Positions 1 through 8,483 of a DNA stretch of 64,000 nt are shown here, in pieces. Below the pieces are notes generated by a model. That model ran no database searches and was not told the origin of the DNA. It saw nothing but the letters and a program-made list of their open reading frames with translations. This stretch comes from Dyella terrae (GTDB taxonomy: Bacteria; Pseudomonadota; Gammaproteobacteria; Xanthomonadales; Rhodanobacteraceae), in NCBI RefSeq assembly GCF_022394535.1, contig NZ_CP089414.1:1116001-1180000 (forward strand), written 5' to 3'. The translations under genes and the position numbers were made by a program. Every line of letters begins with the position of its first letter. Position 1 is the stretch's first letter.

Positions 1-1890
1 CACCGACAAAGTGAGCAGCCACCAGGTCGGCCAGCGCATCAGCTTCAGATCCTTGCCACGCTTGCCGCGCACCCGCTCCAGGTACTCACCCTGCGTGACG
101 ATGGCCGGATCCACCACATGCACCACCTGCCCTTTGGCGCCAGGTGTTTGCGCAGCTAGCAGCAACGCATCGACTACGTCATCCACGTACACCAGCGGCA
201 ACGTCTGCAACGGTGATCCCACAGCGATCCATCGGCCGGCGATGCCCAGCGTGCCGTTGGGTGTGACCTTTTCCGAACCGGGTCCAATGATCTGTCCGGG
301 GCGAATCACCACCGCCGGCAAGCCGCGATCGCGAATGGCATCACGCACGTAGGTTTCGGCCGTCAATTTGGTCTGCGTGTAGCTGCCACGCCAATCCGGA
401 TGAGGCTCCAGCGTCGATGTCTCGTCGATGGCCTCCGCCGGGTTGCGCCCGGCGTGATCAAGCACGCTCATCGAGCTGACGTAGACCAGGGATTCCGTGC
501 CGTGACGCAGGCATGCGTCGACGACGTTTCGCGTGCCCCACACCGTGCCGGCTTCGAACTCGCGCGGGCCACCACCCATCGCGGCACCTACGTGGTAAAC
601 CACGCGCGCGCCTTGCACCGCATGATCAACGATGCGCGGATCACCCAGGTCACCCAGCACCACCTGCTGCGCTATGCCAGCTAGCCGTGGGTCGGGGCGA
701 CGCACCAGCACGCGGACGCGCTGCCCTTTGCGGCGCAAGGCATTGACCAGCGTGCGGCCGAGAAAGCCCGAAGCACCGGTTACCAGCGCATCCACAGGTT
801 CCAGCGTTTCGATGCGCGCTTCCAGTTCCTGCCGGCGTTCCTCATCGGCTTGGCGGCAAGCGGCTTCCATCAGGGCAATCGGGCGTCGACCATCTTCCGC
901 ACTCACCGGCGGCGCCGTGCCGTCGAGCAGTGCGCGCGCAAACGATTCAGCCCCGGACTGGATGCCGGGTGACGGCCGCAAGCTTCCCGTGGCGAAGCGC
1001 AATACGTTCCATGGGATGCGAAACACGTCGCGCAACGCGCCAACGAATGCCCCCATGACGATGCCGATGAATTTAGGTCCCGGCAGCACACGACGTACAT
1101 GGCAGACCTGCAGGAAACGGTCGACTTCGATCACGCCACGTGTGCCTTGCACCACGATGCGGTTGAGCATCGGTCGCACGTTCCACGACAGCATCACGCG
1201 ACCCGTGCCTTGCTCGCATTCAGCGAACGCCTGCCACTCATCGAACTTCAACGTGGTCGAACGACCGGTGGAGCGGTAACGGATATCCACCCTAGCGATC
1301 TCGCCCAGGAAGGCCTCCATCGTATAGAGGCCATGCACGCCGAGGTCGCGGAACGGATACGAGCCCTGCGCCACCATTCCCGGCAAGGGACCGCCGCCAT
1401 AGGGCGGATAGTCGGAGCTGCGCCACACGTCCACCGCGACGAGATCGCCACAAGCTCCGGCTGCAACCAGCTCCTTTGCGCGCATGATCATGGGGTCGAA
1501 CAGGTCGGAATGATCGACCGACAGCACGAGGCCCTTCTCACGCGCCTTGGCGATCATCGCATCGCACTCGGCCACTGAATCGGCCATAGGCTTTTCGACG
1601 AACACGTGACAACCCATATCGAGCGCGCGCAAGGTCAATGCGCAGTGACTGGACGGCGGCGTCAGGATGAAGATCGCGTTCGGTCGCCGCTTACCCAGTT
1701 CGGCCAGATCCGACGTGGCCCAGCCGATGTCATAGGTCTGCGCCAGCTTGTTGGCTGCGTCGAAATCCAGATCGCAGACACCCACGATCTCGACCTCGTC
1801 GAGCCGCTTCAGCGCCTCAATGTGATAACGCGCGACATAACCGGCACCGACGATGCCGATACGCAAGCGCTTGTCGACGATAAGGCTCAT
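1..1890 (-). CDS. Gfo/Idh/MocA oxidoreductase fused to NAD-dependent epimerase/dehydratase (3' end outside window)
   Basis: Reading leftwards from an ATG at 1890 there are 630 codons without a stop, so the gene leaves the window. Residues 1 to about 360 are a Gfo/Idh/MocA-type oxidoreductase: a Rossmann start containing GIVGAGYVARYH and the EKP motif that carries the catalytic Lys. A second Rossmann fold begins near residue 367 (TGASGFLG) and has a YxxxK motif (YTQTK) near residue 502, typical of extended SDR sugar epimerases. The start overlaps the stop of the upstream glycosyltransferase by ATGA, so the two are probably translationally coupled. The likely role is cytoplasmic remodelling of a nucleotide sugar for exopolysaccharide; the substrate is unknown. 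Two separate genes joined by a sequencing error is possible, but no break is visible. Confidence 0.85.
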   Translation of the reverse strand, partial: MSLIVDKRLRIGIVGAGYVARYHIEALKRLDEVEIVGVCDLDFDAANKLAQTYDIGWATSDLAELGKRRPNAIFILTPPSSHCALTLRALDMGCHVFVEKPMADSVAECDAMIAKAREKGLVLSVDHSDLFDPMIMRAKELVAAGACGDLVAVDVWRSSDYPPYGGGPLPGMVAQGSYPFRDLGVHGLYTMEAFLGEIARVDIRYRSTGRSTTLKFDEWQAFAECEQGTGRVMLSWNVRPMLNRIVVQGTRGVIEVDRFLQVCHVRRVLPGPKFIGIVMGAFVGALRDVFRIPWNVLRFATGSLRPSPGIQSGAESFARALLDGTAPPVSAEDGRRPIALMEAACRQADEERRQELEARIETLEPVDALVTGASGFLGRTLVNALRRKGQRVRVLVRRPDPRLAGIAQQVVLGDLGDPRIVDHAVQGARVVYHVGAAMGGGPREFEAGTVWGTRNVVDACLRHGTESLVYVSSMSVLDHAGRNPAEAIDETSTLEPHPDWRGSYTQTKLTAETYVRDAIRDRGLPAVVIRPGQIIGPGSEKVTPNGTLGIAGRWIAVGSPLQTLPLVYVDDVVDALLLAAQTPGAKGQVVHVVDPAIVTQGEYLERVRGKRGKDLKLMRWPTWWLLTLSV

Positions 1891-3077
1891 CCTGTCACCC
1901 GACGATCGGCAAGAGTCATGTCCGCCGTGGCGAGCGACGTGGCGACTTCGCGCAGCACGTCCTCCACCCGGCGGTCCCAGGTCTGGTCCGCCACCGACGC
2001 CATGCGTTCGGCGGCACCGTGTTGCGGTCCATCGGCAATGGCCTGATCGAGCGCGGCGAGGAAGTCATCGCGACCATCCGCAATGCGCACCAGCGAAGCG
2101 AAACGTGCAATCTCCGGATTGCCAACGGCGACCACGGGCTTTCCCGTGGCGAGGTACTCGCGCAGCTTGAGCGGGTTGGCGTTTTCCACCTGCCGGTTAC
2201 GGCGATACGGAATGATGGCGACGTCGAATGCCTTGGCCCATGCCGGCAGGCTTGTGTAGGGCTGCGCACCGGCCAGCACTACGTTCGGCAATGCATCCAG
2301 ATCAGGCACCTTGATCGCCGCGTAGCCCACCAGCAGGAAGGTCCACTGCGGTCGTCGTTGCGCCAGCCACGCGATGAGTTCCACGTCGATCCATTCATGG
2401 ATCGAGCCAAAATAGCCCACCACAGGGCCCACGAAACCCCGCGCCGCCGGCGGCAGTTCGGTGGCCGGGTCGGACGCCTGAGCGAACAGCTTGGCATCCA
2501 CGCCGTGGGGCGAAAAACGCGTCTGTGGATTCTGCGCCTGCTTGGCCGCCACCAGCGCGGGCGGCGCGACGAAGACAAGGTCGGCGGCTTTGGTGAGCGC
2601 CAGGTCGCTGGCGGCGATCACCTCCGCATCCACGCCGGGATGCGCGGCGTAATCATCGATGCAGTAATACACGCAAAGGCTTTCACCCAGCTGGCGCGCA
2701 AGAAACCCTGGGTGCGGTGTGACGAACCACGATATGCGCTGGCGCCCGCCGAGCACCCGCATAGCGCGCCGAAGCGCCCACTGGCTGAACAGACGATTGA
2801 ACAAAGGCACGCCCGGCACGCGGCGAAACGGCAACTGCGGAACGGTGCAGCGCCACAGACTATCCCCCACGCGCTGTGGAGCGCACAGCGCCTCACGCAG
2901 CTTGCGTAGTGCGCGGCGCAGATCACGCCCGCTCGCCTGCGGCGCACGCATGCCCGGTGAATCCACGTAGAGCACGGGCATGTGCGCGGCCAGCCGCTGG
3001 GCCACGTGATGGCTACTCGTGCGGTTCTCGGCAAACCAGTCGTTGCCGAAGTAGACGACGCCGTAGCGCTCTAACAT
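1887..3077 (-). CDS. GT4-like glycosyltransferase
   Basis: This 396-residue protein has two Rossmann-like halves of a GT-B glycosyltransferase. The N-terminal half begins YGVVYFGNDWFAENR. The C-terminal half has a nucleotide-sugar region with NPLKLREYLATGKPVVA, the usual place of the EX7E-type motif in GT4 and related families. No signal peptide or membrane segment is seen, so it should act at the inner face of the membrane, adding one sugar to a lipid-linked repeat unit. It is the first gene of a two-gene minus-strand block and its stop overlaps the start of the fused oxidoreductase-epimerase. Donor and acceptor cannot be read from sequence. Confidence 0.8.
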   Translation of the reverse strand: MLERYGVVYFGNDWFAENRTSSHHVAQRLAAHMPVLYVDSPGMRAPQASGRDLRRALRKLREALCAPQRVGDSLWRCTVPQLPFRRVPGVPLFNRLFSQWALRRAMRVLGGRQRISWFVTPHPGFLARQLGESLCVYYCIDDYAAHPGVDAEVIAASDLALTKAADLVFVAPPALVAAKQAQNPQTRFSPHGVDAKLFAQASDPATELPPAARGFVGPVVGYFGSIHEWIDVELIAWLAQRRPQWTFLLVGYAAIKVPDLDALPNVVLAGAQPYTSLPAWAKAFDVAIIPYRRNRQVENANPLKLREYLATGKPVVAVGNPEIARFASLVRIADGRDDFLAALDQAIADGPQHGAAERMASVADQTWDRRVEDVLREVATSLATADMTLADRRVTG

Positions 3078-3490
3078 GCCCGCTCCGTAGCGAGGGCCGG
3101 GTGTGAAACCACCATGGCTATCCCCTGTCCAGGTTGATCACGAGGGGCGAAGACCGCATGCAACCCCGGTTGCGTCGCCCTGTCTGCCCGGACGTCGGGT
3201 CCGGCCTGTATCGACGTGATGAGCCTAGCGCAACGCCCCTCGCGCTCACATAAGTCGAATTGCCAAGGCGGCACGGTAAATAGCAGCTTTTTCCGCTGTC
3301 CGGCACAGCCATTCGCCTGCCGGGCAAGGGCCATCGGCCGTTCGCCATAGCCTTTCGGTCGCATGCGGTACTGACTATGTGCCCAATGGAACTCGGGCCC
3401 ACTTGGCGACACAGTGCTAACCATGAAAGTGGCGCCCGCGCGCCGCTTCGCCCGCCGCTCGTTTCTGTCCTTTCCGTGCGTGAAGTCGTC
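3078..3490. promoter_or_regulatory. Divergent intergenic region of the polysaccharide locus
   Basis: About 410 bases separate the minus-strand glycosyltransferase from the plus-strand deacetylase, so promoters for both directions should lie here. I see no convincing -35/-10 pair, operator palindrome or riboswitch. Open frames crossing it look like composition artefacts. Confidence 0.4.
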
Positions 3491-4123
3491 ATGACGCTCC
3501 GACCGAAAAAGATGCAGTTGCTGCAATACCTGCCGCGTGGGGTGGTATCGACGTGCGCGCCGAAAGAAGAAAAAGCGTTATACCTCACGTTCGATGACGG
3601 CCCGCATCCCGACCACACGCCTGCCCTGCTCGAACTACTCGGCCAGCATGGTGCCAAGGCGACGTTCTTCCTGATCGGCCGCGAGGCGGAACGCTATCCG
3701 CAACTTGTGGAACGCATCGTCGAAGAGGGACACGTGCTGGGTAATCACTCCTATAGCCACCCCATGTTCGATGCGCTCACGCACACCGAGCAGTGGGTGG
3801 AAGTCGAACGCACCGATGAGGTGCTGTCCAGTTTCGACGGGCGCAGCCATCACGGTTTTCGGCCGCCGCGTGGCGTGTTTTCCCTGCTGCTGACGCTGCG
3901 CTTTGCGCTCAATCGGCGCAAGCTCGCATACTGGTCCTACGACACGTTGGACTACCAGGGACGGGAACCCGATGAGCTGGCCAATCGCCTGCGCGCGCAA
4001 CCGCCTCGCGCTGGTGACGTGATGCTGATGCATGACGACAGCGACTGCTCGTTACGGATGCTCGAGTTGCTGCTGCCGGAGTGGAAGCAGCACGGTTTCA
4101 CCTTTCGCGCGTTGCCGGCGTGA
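3491..4123 (+). CDS. NodB-type polysaccharide deacetylase
   Basis: This 210-residue protein has the NodB homology motifs in order: TFDDGPH (catalytic Asp and metal-binding Asp), NHSYSHP (metal-binding His pair), and RPPRG. A late VMLMHDD matches the C-terminal His motif. It should be a metal-dependent carbohydrate esterase (CE4-like) that removes N- or O-acetyl groups, presumably from the polymer made by this locus. I start it at the ATG at 3491 because upstream in-frame codons read as low-complexity sequence. No signal peptide is visible, so a cytoplasmic or membrane-associated substrate is possible. It is first in a plus-strand block of four polysaccharide genes. Confidence 0.88.
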   Translation: MTLRPKKMQLLQYLPRGVVSTCAPKEEKALYLTFDDGPHPDHTPALLELLGQHGAKATFFLIGREAERYPQLVERIVEEGHVLGNHSYSHPMFDALTHTEQWVEVERTDEVLSSFDGRSHHGFRPPRGVFSLLLTLRFALNRRKLAYWSYDTLDYQGREPDELANRLRAQPPRAGDVMLMHDDSDCSLRMLELLLPEWKQHGFTFRALPA

Positions 4124-4189
4124 GCATGGCGAAGCGTAGCTTGTGGATCGCCACGCATTGGCACCGCAAGCACTAACAGGGGACATGTG

Positions 4190-5428
4190 ATGAGCCAAAC
4201 CTTGGTCATCGTGGTGCTGGTACTGGCGACGCTGGTGGTCTTGTTCTGCGCGGTGGCGTGGATGGCCATCCGCTCGCGCAACATGCAGGTATGGCTAGGC
4301 AGCTATCTGCGGCAGCGCCCCCGCCCCGCCGTCGAAGGCCCCACCCACATCATGTTCTGCTTCGTGGACCACTACGAACCAGCGTGGGGCCGCGTGGACC
4401 TGGAAACCCAGCGCCGCCGCGTCGACCGTTGGTACAAGGATTACCCCGCCATGGCATCCCGCCATCGCGATGCCGATGGCCGCCCGCCGCAACACAGCTT
4501 CTTCTACCCCGAAGAAGAATACCTGCCGGAGCACCTGGACAAGATCGCCGGCCTTTGCGCGGATGGCTACGGCGAAATCGAGATCCACCTGCACCACGAC
4601 AACGACACGCCCAAGAATTTCTGCAACACCATCTCCCGCTTCAACGAACTGCTGCACGCACGCCATGGCGCGCTATCGCGCGACCGGCACACCGGGCAGC
4701 TGCGCTTCGGCTTCATCCACGGCAACTGGTCGCTGGACAACTCGCGTGCCGATGGCCGCTGGTGCGGGATCAACAACGAATTGATCCTGCTGCGCGAGCT
4801 CGGTTGCTACGCCGACTTCACCCTGCCCTCCGCGCCCAGCGAAACGCAGACACGCACCATCAACGCCATCTACTACGCCACCGACGATCCCTGCCACCCG
4901 AAATCCCACAATACGGGCACGCCCGTGCGGGTGGACGGTACACCCACAGGCGACCTGATGATTGTGCAGGGGCCGCTCGGACTGGACTGGAAGCGTCGGC
5001 GCAAGCTGATCATGCCGCGCATCGAAAACGCCGATGTGCGCCACAGTTGTCCGCCGACGCCGGAGCGTGTCGATGCGTGGGTGCGCACCGGCATCCACGT
5101 CGAGGGTCGTCCCGATTGGATCTTCATCAAGATCCACACGCATGGCACGCAAGAGCGCGACATGGAGACGCTGCTCGGTGATCCCATGCATGCCATGCAC
5201 GACCATCTTGAGAAGCACTACAACGATGGTCGGCGCTATGTACTTCACTACGTTACCGCGCGGGAAACCTACAACATCATCAAGGCCGCCGAAGCCGGCA
5301 TGGAAGGCAACCCCGCGCGCTATCGCGACTTCGAACTGGCGCCGCCGCCTGGCGTAACGAAATGGACGCACCAGGACTCCGCCTTGGATGAGGCTGAGGC
5401 CATGGCTGACGTTCCTGGCATGGGGTGA
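4190..5428 (+). CDS. Membrane-anchored polysaccharide deacetylase-like protein
   Basis: The 412-residue product starts with one transmembrane segment (residues about 4-26, rich in Val and Leu), followed by a soluble domain with His- and Asp-rich motifs (FCFVDHYEP, EIHLHHDNDT, GFIHGNWSLDN, KIHTHGT). These resemble the metal-ligand layout of deacetylase-like TIM barrels, but the classic TFDDGP motif is absent. I choose the ATG at 4190, a few bases after CAGGGGAC, over an adjoining GTG. It lies between the NodB deacetylase and a methyltransferase, with 6 bases to the latter. A role in modifying the polysaccharide or its lipid precursor is inferred from context. Confidence 0.65.
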   Translation: MSQTLVIVVLVLATLVVLFCAVAWMAIRSRNMQVWLGSYLRQRPRPAVEGPTHIMFCFVDHYEPAWGRVDLETQRRRVDRWYKDYPAMASRHRDADGRPPQHSFFYPEEEYLPEHLDKIAGLCADGYGEIEIHLHHDNDTPKNFCNTISRFNELLHARHGALSRDRHTGQLRFGFIHGNWSLDNSRADGRWCGINNELILLRELGCYADFTLPSAPSETQTRTINAIYYATDDPCHPKSHNTGTPVRVDGTPTGDLMIVQGPLGLDWKRRRKLIMPRIENADVRHSCPPTPERVDAWVRTGIHVEGRPDWIFIKIHTHGTQERDMETLLGDPMHAMHDHLEKHYNDGRRYVLHYVTARETYNIIKAAEAGMEGNPARYRDFELAPPPGVTKWTHQDSALDEAEAMADVPGMG

Positions 5429-5434
5429 TACGCA

Positions 5435-6379
5435 ATGCATTGGCGAGCCAAAGGCGTACTGCAGAAGCTGCTGGGACACATGCCCGGTGGCGAGCAAGCG
5501 CACTACGCGCTCCAGCGCCGCTTCGGCGGACTGCGCGGATTCACCCGCGAGTTCGACATCAAGATGGACGACTGGCGACTGATGGCGGGCCACCTGCGTG
5601 AAGCTGGCCTGCCCATCGCCGGCGCACGCCTGTTCGAGATCGGCAGCGGCTGGTATCCCACGTTTCCCTTCGCCTGCTATCTCGGCGGCGCGAAGCGAAT
5701 CATCACCGTGGATCTGAACCGCCATATCAAGCTTGATCTGGTGCTCGACTGCGCCGACAACCTCGCCCGTCACACCGCGCTGATCGCCGAGGCCTGCGGC
5801 GTGCCAGAGGCCGACGTACAGCGACGCCAGCAGCACCTGGCCGACCATTTGCGTAAGGGCAACGACATCGGCACCGCCACCGATGGCGTAGTCGTTTACC
5901 AGGCACCCGCGGATGCATCGAGCACGGCCCTACCTGCGCATGAACTCGACTGCGTGTTCTCCAACAGCGTGCTCGAACACGTAGTGCCGACGGCGGTGGA
6001 TGGCATTTTCCGCGAAGCAATGCGCATCCTTGCGCCCGGTGGCGTGATGTTCCATTCAGTCAATTGTGGTGACCACTACGCCTACGTCGACCGCACAATC
6101 AACCAGCTCCATTACCTGCAGTACTCAGATCGCCAATGGCGACGCTGGGACAACGCCTTCCTCTACCAGAACCGCATGCGCGCCTATGAATTCGTCGACC
6201 GCGCGCTCGCTGCTGGCTTCGACATTGTCCTGAACACCGAATGCGCCCGGGAAAACCGTATGGCCGAACTGGCTTCGATGCACGTGCATCCCCAGTTCGC
6301 ACACATTCCCCCGGAACGCCTGTGCGTTACCTCCATCGACTTCATCGGCCGCAAGCAGCCACGGGATGCCACACCATGA
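5435..6379 (+). CDS. Class I SAM-dependent methyltransferase
   Basis: The 314-residue protein contains a SAM-binding Rossmann core: [14 protein letters not shown] is motif I (residues about 66-79), followed by TVDLNRH with the ribose-binding acidic residue, then a post-I segment [10 protein letters not shown] and RILAPGGV, as in Methyltransf_11/25 families. It probably methylates a sugar or a glycolipid intermediate of the local polysaccharide. Its stop overlaps the start of the next glycosyltransferase by ATGA, which implies tight co-expression. The specific substrate is not visible. Confidence 0.8.
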   Translation: MHWRAKGVLQKLLGHMPGGEQAHYALQRRFGGLRGFTREFDIKMDDWRLMAGHLREAGLPIAGARLFEIGSGWYPTFPFACYLGGAKRIITVDLNRHIKLDLVLDCADNLARHTALIAEACGVPEADVQRRQQHLADHLRKGNDIGTATDGVVVYQAPADASSTALPAHELDCVFSNSVLEHVVPTAVDGIFREAMRILAPGGVMFHSVNCGDHYAYVDRTINQLHYLQYSDRQWRRWDNAFLYQNRMRAYEFVDRALAAGFDIVLNTECARENRMAELASMHVHPQFAHIPPERLCVTSIDFIGRKQPRDATP

Positions 6380-7129
6380 GCAGCGCACTGGTCAGCGTCG
6401 TCATGCCCGCTTACAACGCCGCCAAATACATCCGCGGCGCGGTGGTTTCCGTGCTATCGCAAACCTACCCATCGTGGGAACTGGTGATCGTGGACGACTG
6501 CTCCACCGACGAAACCCCCCCACCTGCTCGACGCCCTGGCCGATGCCGACGAACGCATTCGCGTCATCCATGCCCGCACTAACGGTGGTGTGGCTGCCGC
6601 CCGCAACACTGCCATCCATGCCGCACTAGGCAGCCATATTGCCTTCCTCGACAGTGACGACGGCTGGCATCCGCGCAAGCTGGAGTGGCAGATGGAACAC
6701 ATGGAGGAAACGCGCTCACGCGTCTGCTACACCTGCTACGACCGCATCACCGAGGATGGCCACCTGCTCTCGCGGGTACGCCCACCGGCATCCGTCGATT
6801 ACGCACAGATGCTGCGGAGCAACCGCATCGGCAACCTCACCGGCCTCTACGACCGCGCCCTGGGTGATGCTGCCTTTCCTGCCGTGGGGCACGAGGACTA
6901 TGTGTTCTGGTTGGAAATGGTGCGGCGCGCTGGACACGCCACGTGCGTCCCTGGCGACCAACCGCTGGCGTATTACCGCGTGCGCGAGGATTCGGTCTCA
7001 GCCGACAAGTGGCGCGCGGCGTGTTGGCAGTGGCGGATTTATCGAGATTTTGCGCGGCTCGGATGGTTGTCGTCGTCGTCGCATATGTGTCATTACGCGT
7101 GGGAGGCGGTGCGGAAGCGGATGGCGTAG
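6376..7129 (+). pseudogene. GT2 glycosyltransferase, frame broken at a C7 tract
   Basis: The ATG at 6376 begins a GT-A glycosyltransferase family 2 protein ([17 protein letters not shown], then [11 protein letters not shown]). The frame breaks at seven C residues (6515-6521). The continuation lies one frame later ([26 protein letters not shown], then the metal-binding FLDSDDGWHP). Removing a single C joins the halves into about 250 residues with every expected GT2 motif in place. The gene overlaps the methyltransferase stop and is last in the plus-strand block. The break is either a sequencing indel or a phase-variable tract; in the base sequence given, no full enzyme is made. Confidence 0.85.
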
Positions 7130-7190
7130 GTGGGGTGGTTGCGCTGTCGTGGGGTGATTTTTTGGTGGCCGCCGGTGGTGGCGAGGCGCT

Positions 7191-7385
7191 TTGCTCCCTC
7201 TCCCTTTTGGGGAAAGGGTTGGGGTGAGGGGACATTCTTGCCTCACTACTTCAAAAGAACCGTCACCCCTGCGCAGGCAGGGGTCCAGTGACGTTGCTTT
7301 CGATTGCCGCGTAATCGCGAGCTGGCTCGCCTGCAGCGGGCTTTCGACCTTCTGCCGAAGGCCGAGTCACTTTTCTTTGCTTGCC
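7191..7385 (+). repeat. Left outer arm of a long inverted repeat
   Basis: The arm begins with CTCCCTCTCCC...GGGG, passes through a small hairpin (CCCCTGCGCAGGCAGGGG) and ends in TTTTCTTTGCTTG. It is almost identical to the reverse complement of 8281-8475. The GT2 gene ends 61 bases before it. Such blocks are intergenic, and the frames inside them should not be called genes. Confidence 0.9.
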
Positions 7386-8280
7386 CACGCACGCGCAGGA
7401 GCGCGTGCGAACGGCGAAGCCGGCCCGAAGGGCGAAGGGCAGGATGCCCGGAGTAAAGAAAGTAACCCGAAGAAAGGCCCCCCCCCGGAATCGGCGCCTT
7501 CCGGGCCTTTGGCCCTCCAGGTACGCGCGCGGGTTCCGGGCTTTTCGACGGGGCTCCTGCCCCGGCGAAAAGTGGCTGGCGTCCATGCCAGCCACCCCTG
7601 CGGGGCCTTTTCTCCACCCGCCCGCCGCCTCATACGGGGCCCGGAAGATCAAAAGCGCAAAGCAGACGGCTCGTGCAGCGTTGCTGCACATCGCATCGCA
7701 GCAGGTCGCTGTGCTCGTGCTCTAGGGCACAAAGCCAAGGCAGATAAGAAAGACGATCCCGTCCCGTGGCGAACTCTCCACACTGGTCGGAAAGCGTAGC
7801 GTCCTCTTTGCCCTAGCCTCAGCGATCGGGAAGCGTATCGAAGCCTGCTTTAAGTCCTCTCCGCCAAGGCGCTTTGCGAAGCGCTCCGAACTACTCGCAG
7901 TGTCCCACGGGACTAGCTTCGCGTCGTATAGGCGAAGGTTGCCAAGCGACAACGTTCCTCACCGGTTCGAGCCTATCCCCACCTAACGGCAGCGTCCGTC
8001 TTCTTTAGCTTTTTGCTCTAGAGCACGAGCAACGCGACCTCCGAGTGCGATGTGCAGCTCCGCTGCACGAGCCGTCGGCTCCGCGCTTTTGACCTTCGCC
8101 CCCCCCTGTGCGGCGGTGAGGGGTGGACGAGAAGGCCCGCAGGGGAATCGGCAAGGATGCCGATTCCTTTTCGCCGGGGCAGGAGCCCCGTCGAAAAGCC
8201 CGGCCGCCCCTCACGAACTGGCCGGCTTCGCCGGCCAGCGCCAAGTGGGGGTGCCCTTTCTTCGGGTTACTTTTCTTCGG
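7386..8280. repeat. Inner arms and core of the inverted-repeat element
   Basis: Inside the outer arms the symmetry continues less perfectly: 7450-7735 matches the reverse complement of about 8020-8270 (shared blocks AAGTAACCCGAAGAAAGG, GGGCTTTTCGACGGGGCTCC, GACGGCTCGTGCAGCG, TGCTCGTGCTCTAG). The central part (about 7740-8020) is unique and contains a short hairpin (GCGCTT-TGCG-AAGCGC near 7870). Runs C9 (7478-7486) and C8 (8099-8106) sit in the arms. No credible coding sequence or structural RNA was found here. Confidence 0.75.
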
Positions 8281-8475
8281 CAAGCAAAGAAAAGTGACTC
8301 GGCCTCCGGCAGGAGGTCGAAACGCCCGCTGCAGGCGAGCCAGCTCGCGATTACGCGGCAATCGAAAGCGACGTCACTGGACCCCTGCCTGCGCAGGGGT
8401 GACGGTTCTTTTGAAGTAGTGAGGCAAGAATGTCCCCTCACCCCAACCCTCTCCCCAAAAGGGAGAGGGAGCAAA
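8281..8475 (-). repeat. Right outer arm of the long inverted repeat
   Basis: This is the reverse complement of 7191-7385 with only a few differences (for example GGGGAGAGGG versus GGGGAAAGGG). It ends 8 bases from the stop of the Wzx gene on the minus strand, so each arm lies directly downstream of one of two convergent operons. A termination or mRNA 3'-end role is plausible but not shown. Confidence 0.9.
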
Positions 8476-8483
8476 ACCCGAAC

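Noticed and set aside
4258..5181. 307-codon Arg/Pro-rich open frame inside the deacetylase-like gene
   Set aside because: Out-of-frame shadow; the membrane-anchored deacetylase-like frame has motifs and an RBS.
7740..8020. tRNA-like GGTTCGAGCC in the core of the inverted repeat
   Set aside because: The flanking bases do not form a T-stem, acceptor stem or anticodon arm.
7191..8475. Several open frames of 75-200 codons in the inverted repeat
   Set aside because: They mirror each other on both strands, lack ribosome sites and follow repeat composition, so they are not genes.
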